From Sulfitobacter sp. BSw21498 (GTDB taxonomy: Bacteria; Pseudomonadota; Alphaproteobacteria; Rhodobacterales; Rhodobacteraceae): a stretch of DNA of 64,000 bases. Numbering within the stretch: the first letter of the stretch is position 1; every line of letters begins with the position of its first letter. The DNA lies in contig NZ_CP040753.1 of the NCBI RefSeq assembly GCF_006064855.1, positions 1,798,001 to 1,862,000 on the forward strand, read 5' to 3'. Below are positions 1 to 9,252 of the stretch, piece after piece. The notes beneath the pieces were generated by a model. That model was not told where the DNA came from and did no database searches. It saw only the letters and a list, made by a program, of their open reading frames with translations. A program made the translations under genes and the position numbers.

Positions 1-243
1 GTCACAATACGCGTTTCAGAGGCCATTCTGGTTTCTTCGTCGCTCTCGTTTTTGGGCATCGGCGTGACGCCCCCGACACCTGACTGGGGCCTCATGATCG
101 CTGAAGGGCGCGATTTTGTCAGCTTTGCGCCGTGGATGTCTGCGATGCCCGGTTTTGCTCTGGCTCTCTTGCTGATTGCCTTGTCGATTGTCGGCGACGG
201 GGTGCGCGAAGAGTTTGATCCTAAATTACGGAGAGATTCATGA
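1..243 (+). CDS. Peptide ABC transporter permease, DppC-like, C-terminal part
   Basis: This is the 3' end of a gene that begins before the window; the reading frame is open from base 1. The visible 80 residues contain the late permease motif SSSLSFLGIGVTPPTPDWG, which is typical of DppC/OppC-type inner-membrane subunits, and a last hydrophobic segment. The stop codon overlaps the start of the following ATP-binding subunit (ATGA), so the two are translationally coupled. The role is membrane passage of di- or oligopeptides. Substrate specificity cannot be judged from this fragment. Confidence 0.85.
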   Translation, partial: VTIRVSEAILVSSSLSFLGIGVTPPTPDWGLMIAEGRDFVSFAPWMSAMPGFALALLLIALSIVGDGVREEFDPKLRRDS

Positions 244-1214
244 GCGATATGGCTGTAAATCATGTCTTGTCGATCAAGGACCTGACCGTCTTTCGAGGTG
301 CCGCTAAAATCCTGGATCGCGTCACACTTGCGCTTGGACAGGGAGAGACACTGGCTTTGGTCGGTGAAAGTGGGGCCGGGAAATCGACTATCGCCACCGC
401 GATCATGCGCTTGCTTGAAAACGCGAGGGTCACCGGAAGCGCTACCTTGGCGGGCGAAGGCGACCTTCTCACGCTGTCAGAGCGGAAGATGGTGAAGCTT
501 CGAGGCCGCCGTTTGTCTATGATATTTCAGGACGCGGGAACTGCGCTTAACCCGTCGTACACAGTCGGACGACAGCTGAGCACGACCTTGCGACGCATCC
601 ACGGGCTATCAAAGGCAGACGCCCGTGACCAAGCGATAGAGCTATTCACCTCTGTCGGGATCAACGACCCAGAAGGCCGGATGTCTGCTTTTCCTCACCA
701 GTTATCAGGAGGCATGCAGCAGCGTGTCATGGTGGCGATCGCATTGGCGGGCAGCCCTGGTCTGCTTTTGGCTGACGAGCCGACCTCGGCTCTGGATGTC
801 ACGATCCAAGCACAGATTGTGCGACTGATCCTCAAGCTAACCCGTGAACGCGGCGCAAGTTGCGTCTTTGTATTGCACGATCTGGCCCTTGCAAGTCAGG
901 CCTGCGATAGGATCGCGGTACTGTATGCGGGGCAAGTTGTAGAAAGTGGTCCGGCGCGCGATGTGCTCGAACGACATCGCCACCCCTATACCAAGCAACT
1001 TAAATCCTGTGTGCTGGAAATTGGTGCCAAAGACCTACCAGCCCCCGAAGGGACTGTGCCGTCTCATGGGCAGATGCCTAAGGGCTGCCGATTTTCCACC
1101 CGCTGCCCACGCGCAGTGGCGCGTTGCGCGGACGAAGCGCCCCCCCTTGTGCCAGCCCAGCAGACCGCGACAGGCTCGCTTGACCATCATATTGCGTGTT
1201 GGAACCCAAAATGA
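240..1214 (+). CDS. Peptide ABC transporter ATP-binding protein, DppD-like
   Basis: This 324-residue cytoplasmic ATPase subunit belongs to a dipeptide/oligopeptide/nickel-type importer. Walker A (GESGAGKST, about residues 42-50), the signature LSGGMQQR, Walker B (LLLADEPTSALD) and the switch His (VLHDLA) are all present. The C-terminal oligo_HPY extension carries the cysteine motif KGCRFSTRCPRAVARC of this subfamily. It starts inside the stop of the permease gene, and its own stop overlaps the next ATPase start (ATGA). The two ATPases form the heterodimer usual for this importer class. The nearby gamma-glutamyltransferase gene suggests gamma-glutamyl peptides as cargo, which is inference. Confidence 0.9.
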   Translation: MSDMAVNHVLSIKDLTVFRGAAKILDRVTLALGQGETLALVGESGAGKSTIATAIMRLLENARVTGSATLAGEGDLLTLSERKMVKLRGRRLSMIFQDAGTALNPSYTVGRQLSTTLRRIHGLSKADARDQAIELFTSVGINDPEGRMSAFPHQLSGGMQQRVMVAIALAGSPGLLLADEPTSALDVTIQAQIVRLILKLTRERGASCVFVLHDLALASQACDRIAVLYAGQVVESGPARDVLERHRHPYTKQLKSCVLEIGAKDLPAPEGTVPSHGQMPKGCRFSTRCPRAVARCADEAPPLVPAQQTATGSLDHHIACWNPK

Positions 1215-2224
1215 CTGTGCAAACTTTGTTCGAAACCAAAGCGCCCGCGCCTGAACAGCCCATCTTCGAGTTGATCGAGGTCGAGCAGGTGTTCGAAGTC
1301 CCCAAACCAGGGCGATCCCTTTTCAGTCGCGATACCGTAGGTCTTCGTGCCTTGGATGGGGTTCGGCTAAATATTCGCAAAGGCACGTCCCTTGCCGTCG
1401 TCGGAGAAAGCGGGTCGGGTAAATCTACCCTGCTTCGGGTCCTGCTGGGACTGGACAGGCCAAGCGGTGGGCGTGCACTTTATCACAGCAAACCCATTCT
1501 GGAAGGACGCGCGACCGGTATCGATTTTGCACGCGATGTTGCGATGGTCTATCAAGATGCCCGTGGGTCACTCGACCCTCGCATGACGATTGGCGCGCTC
1601 ATTGCAGAACCGCTTCGGCACTTTAATATCGTACCGCGCCAAGACGAGGCCGCACGTGTTTCACACCTACTTGATCGGGTGGGGCTGCCTGCTGACGCTG
1701 CTGACCGGTATCCATCGGGACTGTCAGGAGGGCAGGTGCGACGCGTGGCTATCGCACGCGCATTAGCATCGGAGCCTACGGTGCTTGTGGCGGATGAAGC
1801 TGTTTCAGGGCTCGACGTATCGACCCAAGCACAGCTGTTAACATTGTTGCAGTCATTACAGCGAGACATGGGCCTGACGCTTATCTTCATTACGCACGAC
1901 CTTGGCGTCGCGAGCTTCCTTTGCGAAGAAATCGCGATCATGTATCTTGGCCGCATCGTCGAAACAGGCCCGACCGACGCCGTTCTTGATGCGCCATCTC
2001 ATCCCTACTCTGCGGCTCTTCGTGCCGCTGCTCCACAATTCTTTGAACCGCTTTCAGAGCCATTGCCCGGGGAAATCCCAAGCCCTCTCAACCTGCCTGA
2101 AGGGTGCCGTTTTTCGACACGTTGCCCAAAGGCGCAGAACGATTGCCGTCTGAAGGATCCACAGTTGGGAAAGCTCAGCCCTCAGCGCGCGGTCGCGTGT
2201 CTGCATCCGCTGGCCTTAAAATAG
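1211..2224 (+). CDS. Peptide ABC transporter ATP-binding protein, DppF-like
   Basis: This is the second ATPase subunit of the peptide importer, 337 residues from the ATG at 1211. That ATG overlaps the preceding stop and is preferred over an in-frame GTG at 1196. It has Walker A GESGSGKST, signature LSGGQVRR and the C-terminal cysteine motif EGCRFSTRCPKAQNDC. Walker B reads VLVADEAVSGLD, with Ala where most homologues have Pro after the catalytic Glu; the Glu itself is present, so activity is expected. It is the last transporter gene of the operon; the gamma-glutamyltransferase gene follows 71 bases later. Confidence 0.9.
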   Translation: MTVQTLFETKAPAPEQPIFELIEVEQVFEVPKPGRSLFSRDTVGLRALDGVRLNIRKGTSLAVVGESGSGKSTLLRVLLGLDRPSGGRALYHSKPILEGRATGIDFARDVAMVYQDARGSLDPRMTIGALIAEPLRHFNIVPRQDEAARVSHLLDRVGLPADAADRYPSGLSGGQVRRVAIARALASEPTVLVADEAVSGLDVSTQAQLLTLLQSLQRDMGLTLIFITHDLGVASFLCEEIAIMYLGRIVETGPTDAVLDAPSHPYSAALRAAAPQFFEPLSEPLPGEIPSPLNLPEGCRFSTRCPKAQNDCRLKDPQLGKLSPQRAVACLHPLALK

Positions 2225-2295
2225 CCGTCACTCTTCAGATTACACAAGATCATCGCGTGCCAATGGCCGGTGGTGCTAACTACAGGAAACCCGAA

Positions 2296-3885
2296 ATGTT
2301 TGACTTCTTCTCTGCTCGCCGCCCCAGTACGCTCGCTTCTTCAGCGATGATCGCAACCTCACACCCGCTATCAACCTCGGCTGGCCATGAAATTCTGACC
2401 AAAGGGGGAAATGCGGTAGATGCGGCGATTGCTGCAGTGGCTGTGCAGAGTGTCGTCGACCCTTTGATGACAGGTATAGGTGGGGACTGCTTTGCGCTCT
2501 ATGCCCCAAAAGGCGGCAAGGTTAAGGCACTGAATGGGTCGGGGCGCGCGCCAGCTGCCGCAACAGTCGAAGCGCTAAAGAATGCAGGTCTCACGGATGA
2601 GATTCCGCAGACAAGCCCGCATTCGGTCACGATTCCAGGTGCCATTTCGGGGTGGTGCCTACTTCACAAGGATCATGGCACTCTCCCACTGGAGCAGTTG
2701 TTTGCACGCGCCATAGAATACGCCGAAAGCGGCTATCCTGTCACACCGCGCGTTGCGATGGATTGGGCCGCAAATGCGGATATTGTTGCAGGCGATGAAC
2801 ATGCAGCAAAGCTGTTTCTGCCCGACGGGAAAGCGCCGAAAGCGGGCGACATGCATGCCCAACCCCTATTGGCCGAACGTCTGCGCGACATCGCAAAGAA
2901 CGGTGCTGCAGGTTTTTACGAAGGCGACGTGGCCGCTAAAATGGCAGCACATCTGCAATCTCTTGGCGGTTTGCACACCGAAGCGGATTTCCACGAAGGT
3001 CGGGATCAAGCGCACTGGGTTGAACCGATTTCATCGCGTTACGGCGATCATGACGTCTATGAATGCCCGCCGAACGGCCAAGGGTTGGCGGCCTTGCTAA
3101 TTCTACGCATCCTGTCACGCTTTGACATGGGTAAGGGACTTTCCGACGCTGACCGCATCCATCTGCACGCCGAGGCGACAAAACTTGGATACCATCACCG
3201 AGATGCATTGATCGCAGACCCTGCAGACTGTCCCGATGTGGTTGAAACACTCTTGTCTGACGACGTCGTAGACGCATTGGCCGCGCGGATCGACATGCGC
3301 CGTGCCCTGCCCCCTACCCTTTGGGACGAGCCAGAACATAAAGATACGATCTATCTGAGCGTCGTTGACGCACAGGGAAATGCGCTGTCCTTCATTAACT
3401 CAATCTTCCACGGTTTTGGCTCGACACGTTTAGACCCGACCACAGGTGTTCTTTTCCACTCACGAGGTGCTTCATTCAGACTTGCTGAAGATCATCCCAA
3501 CGCCATCGCGCCGCGCAAACGCCCCATGCACACAATCATTCCTGGAATGCTTTGCAAAGATGGGGTCGCCGTTATGCCCTTCGGCGTCATGGGCGGGCAC
3601 TATCAAGCCGCTGGCCACGCAGCCTTTTTGTCGGGCGTGCTGGACCTGGGAATGGACATACAAGAAGCAATGGATGCACCGCGCAGCTTTGCGCATGATG
3701 GTGTGTTGGATATTGAACCAAGCGTTGCCTTGGAAGTCCGTGAAGATTTGACGGCGCGTGGGCATGTGCTGGCCGTACAGGAATCCCCGATCGGCGGGAG
3801 CCAGGCAATCTACATCAACCCCGAAACAGGCTTGCTGTCTGGTGGTAGTGACTCAAGAAAAGACGGGATGGCGTTGGGGTTTTAA
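2296..3885 (+). CDS. Gamma-glutamyltransferase family protein (Ntn hydrolase)
   Basis: This 529-residue protein is of the gamma-glutamyltransferase/glutathione hydrolase family, which hydrolyses or transfers gamma-glutamyl groups and matures by self-cleavage before a catalytic Thr. The N-terminal block (HPLSTSAGHEILTKGGNAVD, then GIGGDCFALY) and the small-subunit start region (HKDTIYLSVVDAQGNALSFI, with Thr as the likely nucleophile) are visible. The start is set at the ATG at 2296, where family similarity begins; the frame is open further upstream but that part overlaps the ATPase gene. No signal peptide is seen, unlike periplasmic E. coli Ggt, so it probably works in the cytoplasm on peptides brought in by the upstream ABC importer. 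Confidence 0.88.
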   Translation: MFDFFSARRPSTLASSAMIATSHPLSTSAGHEILTKGGNAVDAAIAAVAVQSVVDPLMTGIGGDCFALYAPKGGKVKALNGSGRAPAAATVEALKNAGLTDEIPQTSPHSVTIPGAISGWCLLHKDHGTLPLEQLFARAIEYAESGYPVTPRVAMDWAANADIVAGDEHAAKLFLPDGKAPKAGDMHAQPLLAERLRDIAKNGAAGFYEGDVAAKMAAHLQSLGGLHTEADFHEGRDQAHWVEPISSRYGDHDVYECPPNGQGLAALLILRILSRFDMGKGLSDADRIHLHAEATKLGYHHRDALIADPADCPDVVETLLSDDVVDALAARIDMRRALPPTLWDEPEHKDTIYLSVVDAQGNALSFINSIFHGFGSTRLDPTTGVLFHSRGASFRLAEDHPNAIAPRKRPMHTIIPGMLCKDGVAVMPFGVMGGHYQAAGHAAFLSGVLDLGMDIQEAMDAPRSFAHDGVLDIEPSVALEVREDLTARGHVLAVQESPIGGSQAIYINPETGLLSGGSDSRKDGMALGF

Positions 3886-4094
3886 GGGTAGCTTCTTGCA
3901 ACTTACGGGGGGTTCAGCGCGCAAAAACATCGACGGTTTGCTGCGTCTGAACCCCTAATTGCCCCCTTTTACGATGTCTCGAAGGGCTCTCCGACAGCAT
4001 GGACGACTTGCAGGCCAGCTTTACCATCCCGTTTTTAACCGATTACATGGCCTAAGTAGGTGCGGTGAAGAAAACCAACAGTCGATACGGGGAA

Positions 4095-4775
4095 ATGATG
4101 ACGGCAAAATGTGTTGGTAGGTCTGACGCCTCGCCGAAATCCCCAAAATTCAGAAGTCGCGATGCGACGCGGACACAGGCCGAAATCTTGGCTGTCGCTA
4201 TAGACGAGTTTGCCGAACACGGTTTTCACGGAGCACGGATTGACCGCATAACAAAGGCTGCCAAGTGCAACTCGCGTATGATCTACCACTATTTTGGCGG
4301 GAAAGAGCAGCTTTATATCGCGGCCCTTGAGGATATTTTTCAGCAGATCCGAGACCAAGAAGCGCACCTGAATTTTAGCGTAGGGGATCCGGTCGCGAAG
4401 TTGAATGAACTGGTGGAATTCACCTTCGATTACTTTAAAAATAACGCCGATTTCCGCAAAATGACGCGCAATGAAAACGCTCTGAACGGGATGTATATCG
4501 CGCGTTCAGCGGTGATGCGCGACATGTCGGAGCCTCTCATTGTAGCAATCCGCAATCTGGTAGAACGTGGATATTCAAGCGGAGTGTTTAGTCGAAAGCC
4601 TGATCCCGCCCAGCTTTATCTTAGTATTGTCGCCCTTTCAGCCCACCACCTGAACAACGCTGCCACTCTTGGCATTGTTGTCGGCCAGAACCTCCATGAC
4701 GACGCGTGGCAAGAAGAACGTCGGCAACACGCCAAGGACGTCATTCTGAGCTACCTCGGCATCCAGAATCATTAG
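4095..4775 (+). CDS. TetR/AcrR family transcriptional regulator
   Basis: This is a DNA-binding repressor-type protein of about 226 residues. The N-terminal helix-turn-helix region runs from RTQAEILAVAIDEFAEHGF to a recognition helix around NSRMIYHYFGGKEQLY, the classical TetR pattern. The C-terminal ligand domain (LSIVALSAHHLNNAATLG) resembles the group that includes RutR-like and NicS-like regulators. The start is uncertain: ATG at 4095 or 4098, or GTG at 4065. It lies 201 bases upstream of the ABC importer/amidohydrolase operon on the same strand and is its obvious candidate regulator. The ligand is unknown. Confidence 0.85.
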   Translation: MMTAKCVGRSDASPKSPKFRSRDATRTQAEILAVAIDEFAEHGFHGARIDRITKAAKCNSRMIYHYFGGKEQLYIAALEDIFQQIRDQEAHLNFSVGDPVAKLNELVEFTFDYFKNNADFRKMTRNENALNGMYIARSAVMRDMSEPLIVAIRNLVERGYSSGVFSRKPDPAQLYLSIVALSAHHLNNAATLGIVVGQNLHDDAWQEERRQHAKDVILSYLGIQNH

Positions 4776-4976
4776 CGCTGTTGCCCCTTCGGAAATGACG
4801 CCCAAACTGCCTCGAAAGCGAAAGAAGCGTCAATTCCCCCAATAAGGGAACATGGAGTGCTGTAATTTCACGCCAGCACCCAGGACCGCGCCTCTTTCTT
4901 GAGCGGAGCCATTTAATTCTAAAACTTTTTACTTAATTTTATTTATAGGCTCACCGCTCTGCAGTTTGATGACTGC

Positions 4977-5828
4977 ATGAACATATTAAATCATCCTGAA
5001 CAAAGCACCGGCACCCCTCTCCAAGTAGGGCCGTCGCCATATCGCTATGCAGTAGAATTGCAGACGGCGTCTGTTGTTTTCGGCAAGGGAGATGATGCTG
5101 TTACAGCACTGTCGCCTACGTCTTTGAAAATGGATGCAGGTGACTTCGTGGCACTTGTCGGCCCGTCGGGTTGCGGCAAGTCTACTATCCTGCGCCTTGT
5201 GAGCGATCTGATACAGCCTTCATCCGGCGTAGTCCTTGTCGGCGGGCGAGAAGCATCAGCCAAACAGTTGCGCATCGGTATGGCGTTCCAGAACCCCACA
5301 ATGCTGCCGTGGCTGACGATCGAGCAGAATGTGATGCTGCCGCTCAAGATCGTGGCCCCGTTCAAGGCGACATTCCGCAAGGATCGTAAAGGGGCTTATC
5401 GGGACCGCGTCCATCGTTTGTTAAAACAGGTAGGCCTTCAGGATTTTGCCAATCACTATCCTTGGCAGTTGTCCGGTGGGATGTTGCAGCGATCAAACCT
5501 TTGTCGCGCACTCATCCATGAGCCCGATCTGTTGCTGCTTGATGAACCCTTCGGGGCGCTGGACCAATTCACGCGCGAAGAGCTTTGGCAAATTCTTCAA
5601 GACCTGTATCTGGACCGCAAACCGACGGTGCTGCTGGTCACACATGACCTGCGCGAAGCCGGTTTTCTGGCAAAACGTATCTGCGTGATGAGCGCACGAC
5701 CCGGACGGGTCATATCGGACGAACACGTCAACATCCCGCAGCCACGGGACATTGGCATGATCTACAGCCCAGAATTTGTCGAAATGACCCAAGGCCTGCG
5801 CGAGCTGATTGCACAGGTGCGTAAATAG
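4977..5828 (+). CDS. ABC transporter ATP-binding protein, nitrate/sulfonate/taurine type
   Basis: This 283-residue cytoplasmic ATPase of the SsuB/TauB/NrtD family has Walker A GPSGCGKST (about 62-70), Q-loop FQNPTMLPW, signature LSGGMLQR, Walker B LLLLDEPFGALD and switch LLVTHDLREA. It is the first gene of an importer operon; the permease gene starts 2 bases after its stop. The family moves small organic anions or pyrimidine-like compounds. The downstream hydrolases suggest a nitrogenous organic substrate, which is inference. Confidence 0.9.
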   Translation: MNILNHPEQSTGTPLQVGPSPYRYAVELQTASVVFGKGDDAVTALSPTSLKMDAGDFVALVGPSGCGKSTILRLVSDLIQPSSGVVLVGGREASAKQLRIGMAFQNPTMLPWLTIEQNVMLPLKIVAPFKATFRKDRKGAYRDRVHRLLKQVGLQDFANHYPWQLSGGMLQRSNLCRALIHEPDLLLLDEPFGALDQFTREELWQILQDLYLDRKPTVLLVTHDLREAGFLAKRICVMSARPGRVISDEHVNIPQPRDIGMIYSPEFVEMTQGLRELIAQVRK

Positions 5829-5829
5829 G

Positions 5830-6612
5830 ATGTCTATTATGACCGAGAAAAATCGCATCAGAATGCTGTCGTTTTCACTGATCTTCGGCTTCTTTTTGAT
5901 ATGGGAAGTACTTTGCGTTTTACTGGACGTCTCTGACCTTGTTCTGCCGCGCCCGTCCGAAATCCTCGTGACGCTCTGGATCAAGTTTCCGATCTTGGTG
6001 CCCCACATCGCCCAGACATTATATTCGACGCTCACCGGCTTTGTGCTTGGTGTCGCGATTGGGACAGCCTTGGGAATCATGGTGGGTACATCCAAAGTAG
6101 CCTACGCCGTCGCTTCTCCTTTGCTGGTTGGCTTTTCATCCATCCCTAAAGTCGCTGTCGTGCCGATCTTTGTGCTTTGGTTCGGGTCAGGCACAACACC
6201 TGCGATCCTGACGGCGATGGTGATTTGCGTCTTCCCGATTGTGGTGAATATCGCCACGGGACTGGCCACAACAGAACCCGACCTTGAGGACGTGCTCAAA
6301 ACGCTTGGCGCATCCAAACGGGAAATCCTGGTGAATGTCGGGCTACCGCGCACCATGCCCTACTTTTTTGCGGCACTCAAAGTCGCGATCACACTCGCTT
6401 TTGTAGGTTCTGTTCTATCCGAAACCGTGGCGTCCAACCGTGGCATCGGAAATGTCATGATGACCGCCTCGTCGAACTTCCAAGTGTCGCTCGTATTCGC
6501 AGGTTTGATCATTCTCGCGCTGCTTGGTGTCGCCCTCTACTCCCTGTTTTCGCTTCTGGAACGACGCGTCACGGGATGGGCAACACGCGGCAATGACATC
6601 GCAATGTCTTAA
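5830..6612 (+). CDS. ABC transporter permease, SsuC/TauC-like
   Basis: This inner-membrane permease of about 260 residues has roughly six hydrophobic segments. The cytoplasmic coupling loop (KTLGASKREILVNVGLP) is the EAA motif of the nitrate/sulfonate/taurine/pyrimidine importer family. The start is ATG at 5830 or ATG at 5839; the latter has a better spaced AGGA. It is translated directly after the ATPase gene and is followed 35 bases later by the binding-protein gene, giving the compact ATPase-permease-binding protein order. Confidence 0.9.
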   Translation: MSIMTEKNRIRMLSFSLIFGFFLIWEVLCVLLDVSDLVLPRPSEILVTLWIKFPILVPHIAQTLYSTLTGFVLGVAIGTALGIMVGTSKVAYAVASPLLVGFSSIPKVAVVPIFVLWFGSGTTPAILTAMVICVFPIVVNIATGLATTEPDLEDVLKTLGASKREILVNVGLPRTMPYFFAALKVAITLAFVGSVLSETVASNRGIGNVMMTASSNFQVSLVFAGLIILALLGVALYSLFSLLERRVTGWATRGNDIAMS

Positions 6613-6647
6613 CCAACCCTCCCCTCATCGAAATAAGGAAAGCTGAA

Positions 6648-7673
6648 ATGAAGAATGTTCTCGTGGGTGCCACCTTGGCGCTAATGGCCGGCGCAGCCCC
6701 GGTGTTTGCCGAAATGACCGACATCCGGTTCACCCTGGGCTGGAAGACACAGGGTTCTGACGCGCCTTTTCTACTGGCGCTGGACAAGGGTTACTTTGAA
6801 GACGAAGGGCTGAATGTGTCCATCGACCAAGGCGAAGGATCGGCCGCGACAGTGACACGGATTATGGGTGGGGCCTATGACGCAGGGTTTGGCGACATCA
6901 ACGCGATCATTCAGAATGCTGCGGCGCGTCCGGATGAAGCACCTGTTATGGTCTATCAATTATGGAACCGTCCCCCTTTCGCGATTGTGACACCGAAATC
7001 TGCCGGAATTGAAAGCCCTTCGGACTTTGAAGGTAAGACGCTTGGGGGTGCTCAGGGCACGCCGACAACACGGCTCTTCCCTGTTTTCGCCGAGATCAAC
7101 GGCATTGACCTGGATAAAGTCGCGCAAGAAAGCATGGCACCAAACCTACAGGAACCTATGATGATCCGCGGGGATATCGACGGCGCATTCGTGTTTACCT
7201 CGACAAGCTGGTTCAACCTGATTGCAAACCGCCAAGACCCGGCGAACGACTACAACTGGTTCAACTTCGAAGACTACGGCATGGACCTTTACTCCAACGG
7301 CATGATGGTGTCGCGTGAACTGCTGACCGAAAACCCAGAAGCCGTTGCAGGGCTGGTGCGCGCAGTGAACAAAGCGACAATGGAGGCATCCGCCGATCAA
7401 GATAGCTCGGTCTCAGCGGTCATGGCGTATGACAATCTGGTGGACGCAGATCTGGAACGCGCGCGGTTGGAATTTGCGTTAACCAATCTGATGAACGCCC
7501 CCGAAGTCGCGGACATCGGCATGGGTGACCTTGTGGACGAACGGTTGACCCGCTCGATCGAGATCGTTGCAAAAGGCTATGATCTGGAACGCCTGCCAGA
7601 AGCGTCAGAGATTTTCGACCGGTCGTTCCTTCCTCCGCTCGATGAGCGCAGCTTTGAGACGACTATTAACTAA
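6648..7673 (+). CDS. ABC transporter substrate-binding protein, NMT1/THI5-like
   Basis: This 341-residue periplasmic binding protein begins with a Sec signal peptide (MKNVLVGATLALMAGAAPVFA, about 21 residues). The mature start TDIRFTLGWKTQGSDAPFLLALDKGYF is the pattern of the NMT1/THI5/SsuA family, which binds sulfonates, taurine, nitrate or pyrimidine precursors of thiamine. A purine-rich site (AAGGAAAG) precedes the ATG. A stable hairpin follows at 7681-7716, so the three transporter genes may be partly separated from the enzymes downstream. The ligand cannot be read from the sequence. Confidence 0.88.
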   Translation: MKNVLVGATLALMAGAAPVFAEMTDIRFTLGWKTQGSDAPFLLALDKGYFEDEGLNVSIDQGEGSAATVTRIMGGAYDAGFGDINAIIQNAAARPDEAPVMVYQLWNRPPFAIVTPKSAGIESPSDFEGKTLGGAQGTPTTRLFPVFAEINGIDLDKVAQESMAPNLQEPMMIRGDIDGAFVFTSTSWFNLIANRQDPANDYNWFNFEDYGMDLYSNGMMVSRELLTENPEAVAGLVRAVNKATMEASADQDSSVSAVMAYDNLVDADLERARLEFALTNLMNAPEVADIGMGDLVDERLTRSIEIVAKGYDLERLPEASEIFDRSFLPPLDERSFETTIN

Positions 7674-7680
7674 CGCTTAA

Positions 7681-7722
7681 CCTCACTGCGGCAGGTGATT
7701 GCCTGTCGCGGTGAGGTATCTT
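7681..7722 (+). terminator. Hairpin after the binding-protein gene
   Basis: A 15-base-pair stem (7681-7695 with 7702-7716, two G-U pairs) with a 6-base loop lies 8 bases after the binding-protein stop. The following T-tract is weak and interrupted, so it may be a leaky terminator or an mRNA-stabilising 3' structure that raises transporter expression over the downstream enzymes. Confidence 0.6.
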
Positions 7723-7763
7723 GAAAGCTTTTCTTCTCCCCCAACTTGTTTGCGGAATTCTGT

Positions 7764-9236
7764 ATGTCCAAGCATCAACTCTTGCTCTGTGGTGGGCTCG
7801 TTCTTGTTGAGAATGAAACCTTCGAAAGAGTTTCGATCCTTGTGACGGATGGCCTGATCACGGCCCTACTCGCAGATGGCGATGGCCCCGAAGATGCAAA
7901 GCGCATTGATGTCAGCGACCGCCTTATCATTCCCGGTCTCGTGAACGGTCACACCCATTCACACGGTGCGCTTGGGCGTGGTGGCGTTGCTGGCGATCTG
8001 ACGCTTGAACCGTTCCTTGCGGGTTCAGCATGGCTGAATGCCTCACGCAGTGCCGATGATCTGCGCCTCGCAGCCGAACTCTGCGCAGCTGAATTAATCC
8101 GCAAAGGCTGCACAAGTTGCTTTGACCTGTTCATAGAGCTACCAGGCCCGACAGTTGAAGGTATCCATGCGGTTGCTGAGGCGTATCAGGGCGCAGGCCT
8201 AAGAGCCGTCGTTGCCCCAATGATCGCAGACCAGACGATCTATCAGGCCTTGCCCGGACTGCTGGAGCATTTTGACCAGCCCCTGCGTGACATCGTTGCC
8301 GCCCTGTCAATGCCGGACTGGCAAGACATTATCGCAGTATGCAAAAAAGCCTTCGCGACGTGGCCCATATCGGGTAAGCGTGTACGACCAGGCATCGGGC
8401 CAACGATCCCGCTGCATTGTTCAGATGCATTTCTGGCATCATGCGCAAACGTTGCAGCACAGCATGAAATACCGCTGCAAACCCATTTGGCTGAAACGCG
8501 CCTGCAACAGGTAACCGCACATCGGAAGTATGGCACCAGCCTTACCGCACATCTGGACAGTTTACAGGTGCTAAGCCCCCGCTTCAGTGGCGCACATGGA
8601 GTGTGGTTATCGCGCTCAGAAGCCGACATTCTTGCTGCCCATGACGCGTGTATTTGCCATAACCCCCTTAGCAACCTTCGGCTCGGGTCTGGCATTGCAC
8701 CTGTACGAATGCTTATGGACAGCGGTGTAACCCTGGGGGTCGGAACGGATGCCTCGAATACATGTGATGGCCAATCCATGTTCGAAGCCATGCGCCTCGC
8801 GGCGACGCTAAGTCGGGCACAGGCAAGCGACAGCAAAGAATGGATATCCACCCGTGATGCTTTTGCCATGGCGACGACAGGCAGCGCGCGGATTATGGGG
8901 CTCAAGAATGTCGGCATGATCGCGGAAGGATGGGCCGCGGACATGCTGTTCCTGGACGCTGGCTATTGCCACTATACGCCGCTGCGTACCCCGCTCGACC
9001 AGATTGTGTTTGCCGAAAACGGTGCTGCCCTGCGGGAAGTGATGATTGCGGGTGAATATGTATTCGCCAATGACCGTGTACTGACCCTCGACGAGGCAGC
9101 CCTAGCCAAACGCGCCGCAGATGCCGCCACGCGACTGGATGAAGCGAACGCAGACACGCGTACGCTGAACGCTGCTGCATCCGCTGTCGTGCAAAGTTTT
9201 TGCCGCGCGACCTGCGCGCTCCCCTACCCGACTTGA
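7764..9236 (+). CDS. Amidohydrolase family protein (ATZ/TRZ-type deaminase or hydrolase)
   Basis: This metal-dependent hydrolase of about 490 residues has the amidohydrolase TIM-barrel fold. The metal-binding HxH lies in VNGHTHSHGALGRGG (about residues 59-61), a later His in QTHLAET, and the metal-coordinating Asp in GVGTDASNTCDG. This pattern fits the chlorohydrolase/5-methylthioadenosine deaminase/guanine deaminase branch, which removes amino or halogen groups from N-heterocycles. The ATG at 7764 is chosen over an upstream TTG. It lies between an organic-solute importer and two further small enzymes, so a catabolic step on the imported compound is likely. The exact substrate is unknown. Confidence 0.85.
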   Translation: MSKHQLLLCGGLVLVENETFERVSILVTDGLITALLADGDGPEDAKRIDVSDRLIIPGLVNGHTHSHGALGRGGVAGDLTLEPFLAGSAWLNASRSADDLRLAAELCAAELIRKGCTSCFDLFIELPGPTVEGIHAVAEAYQGAGLRAVVAPMIADQTIYQALPGLLEHFDQPLRDIVAALSMPDWQDIIAVCKKAFATWPISGKRVRPGIGPTIPLHCSDAFLASCANVAAQHEIPLQTHLAETRLQQVTAHRKYGTSLTAHLDSLQVLSPRFSGAHGVWLSRSEADILAAHDACICHNPLSNLRLGSGIAPVRMLMDSGVTLGVGTDASNTCDGQSMFEAMRLAATLSRAQASDSKEWISTRDAFAMATTGSARIMGLKNVGMIAEGWAADMLFLDAGYCHYTPLRTPLDQIVFAENGAALREVMIAGEYVFANDRVLTLDEAALAKRAADAATRLDEANADTRTLNAAASAVVQSFCRATCALPYPT

Positions 9237-9252
9237 GAAGAAAGTTAACGAA

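Noticed and set aside
4776..4976. Possible TPP riboswitch before the NMT1/THI5-type importer
   Set aside because: The conserved CTGAGA and other core blocks of the riboswitch are absent; the region is only AT-rich near the start.
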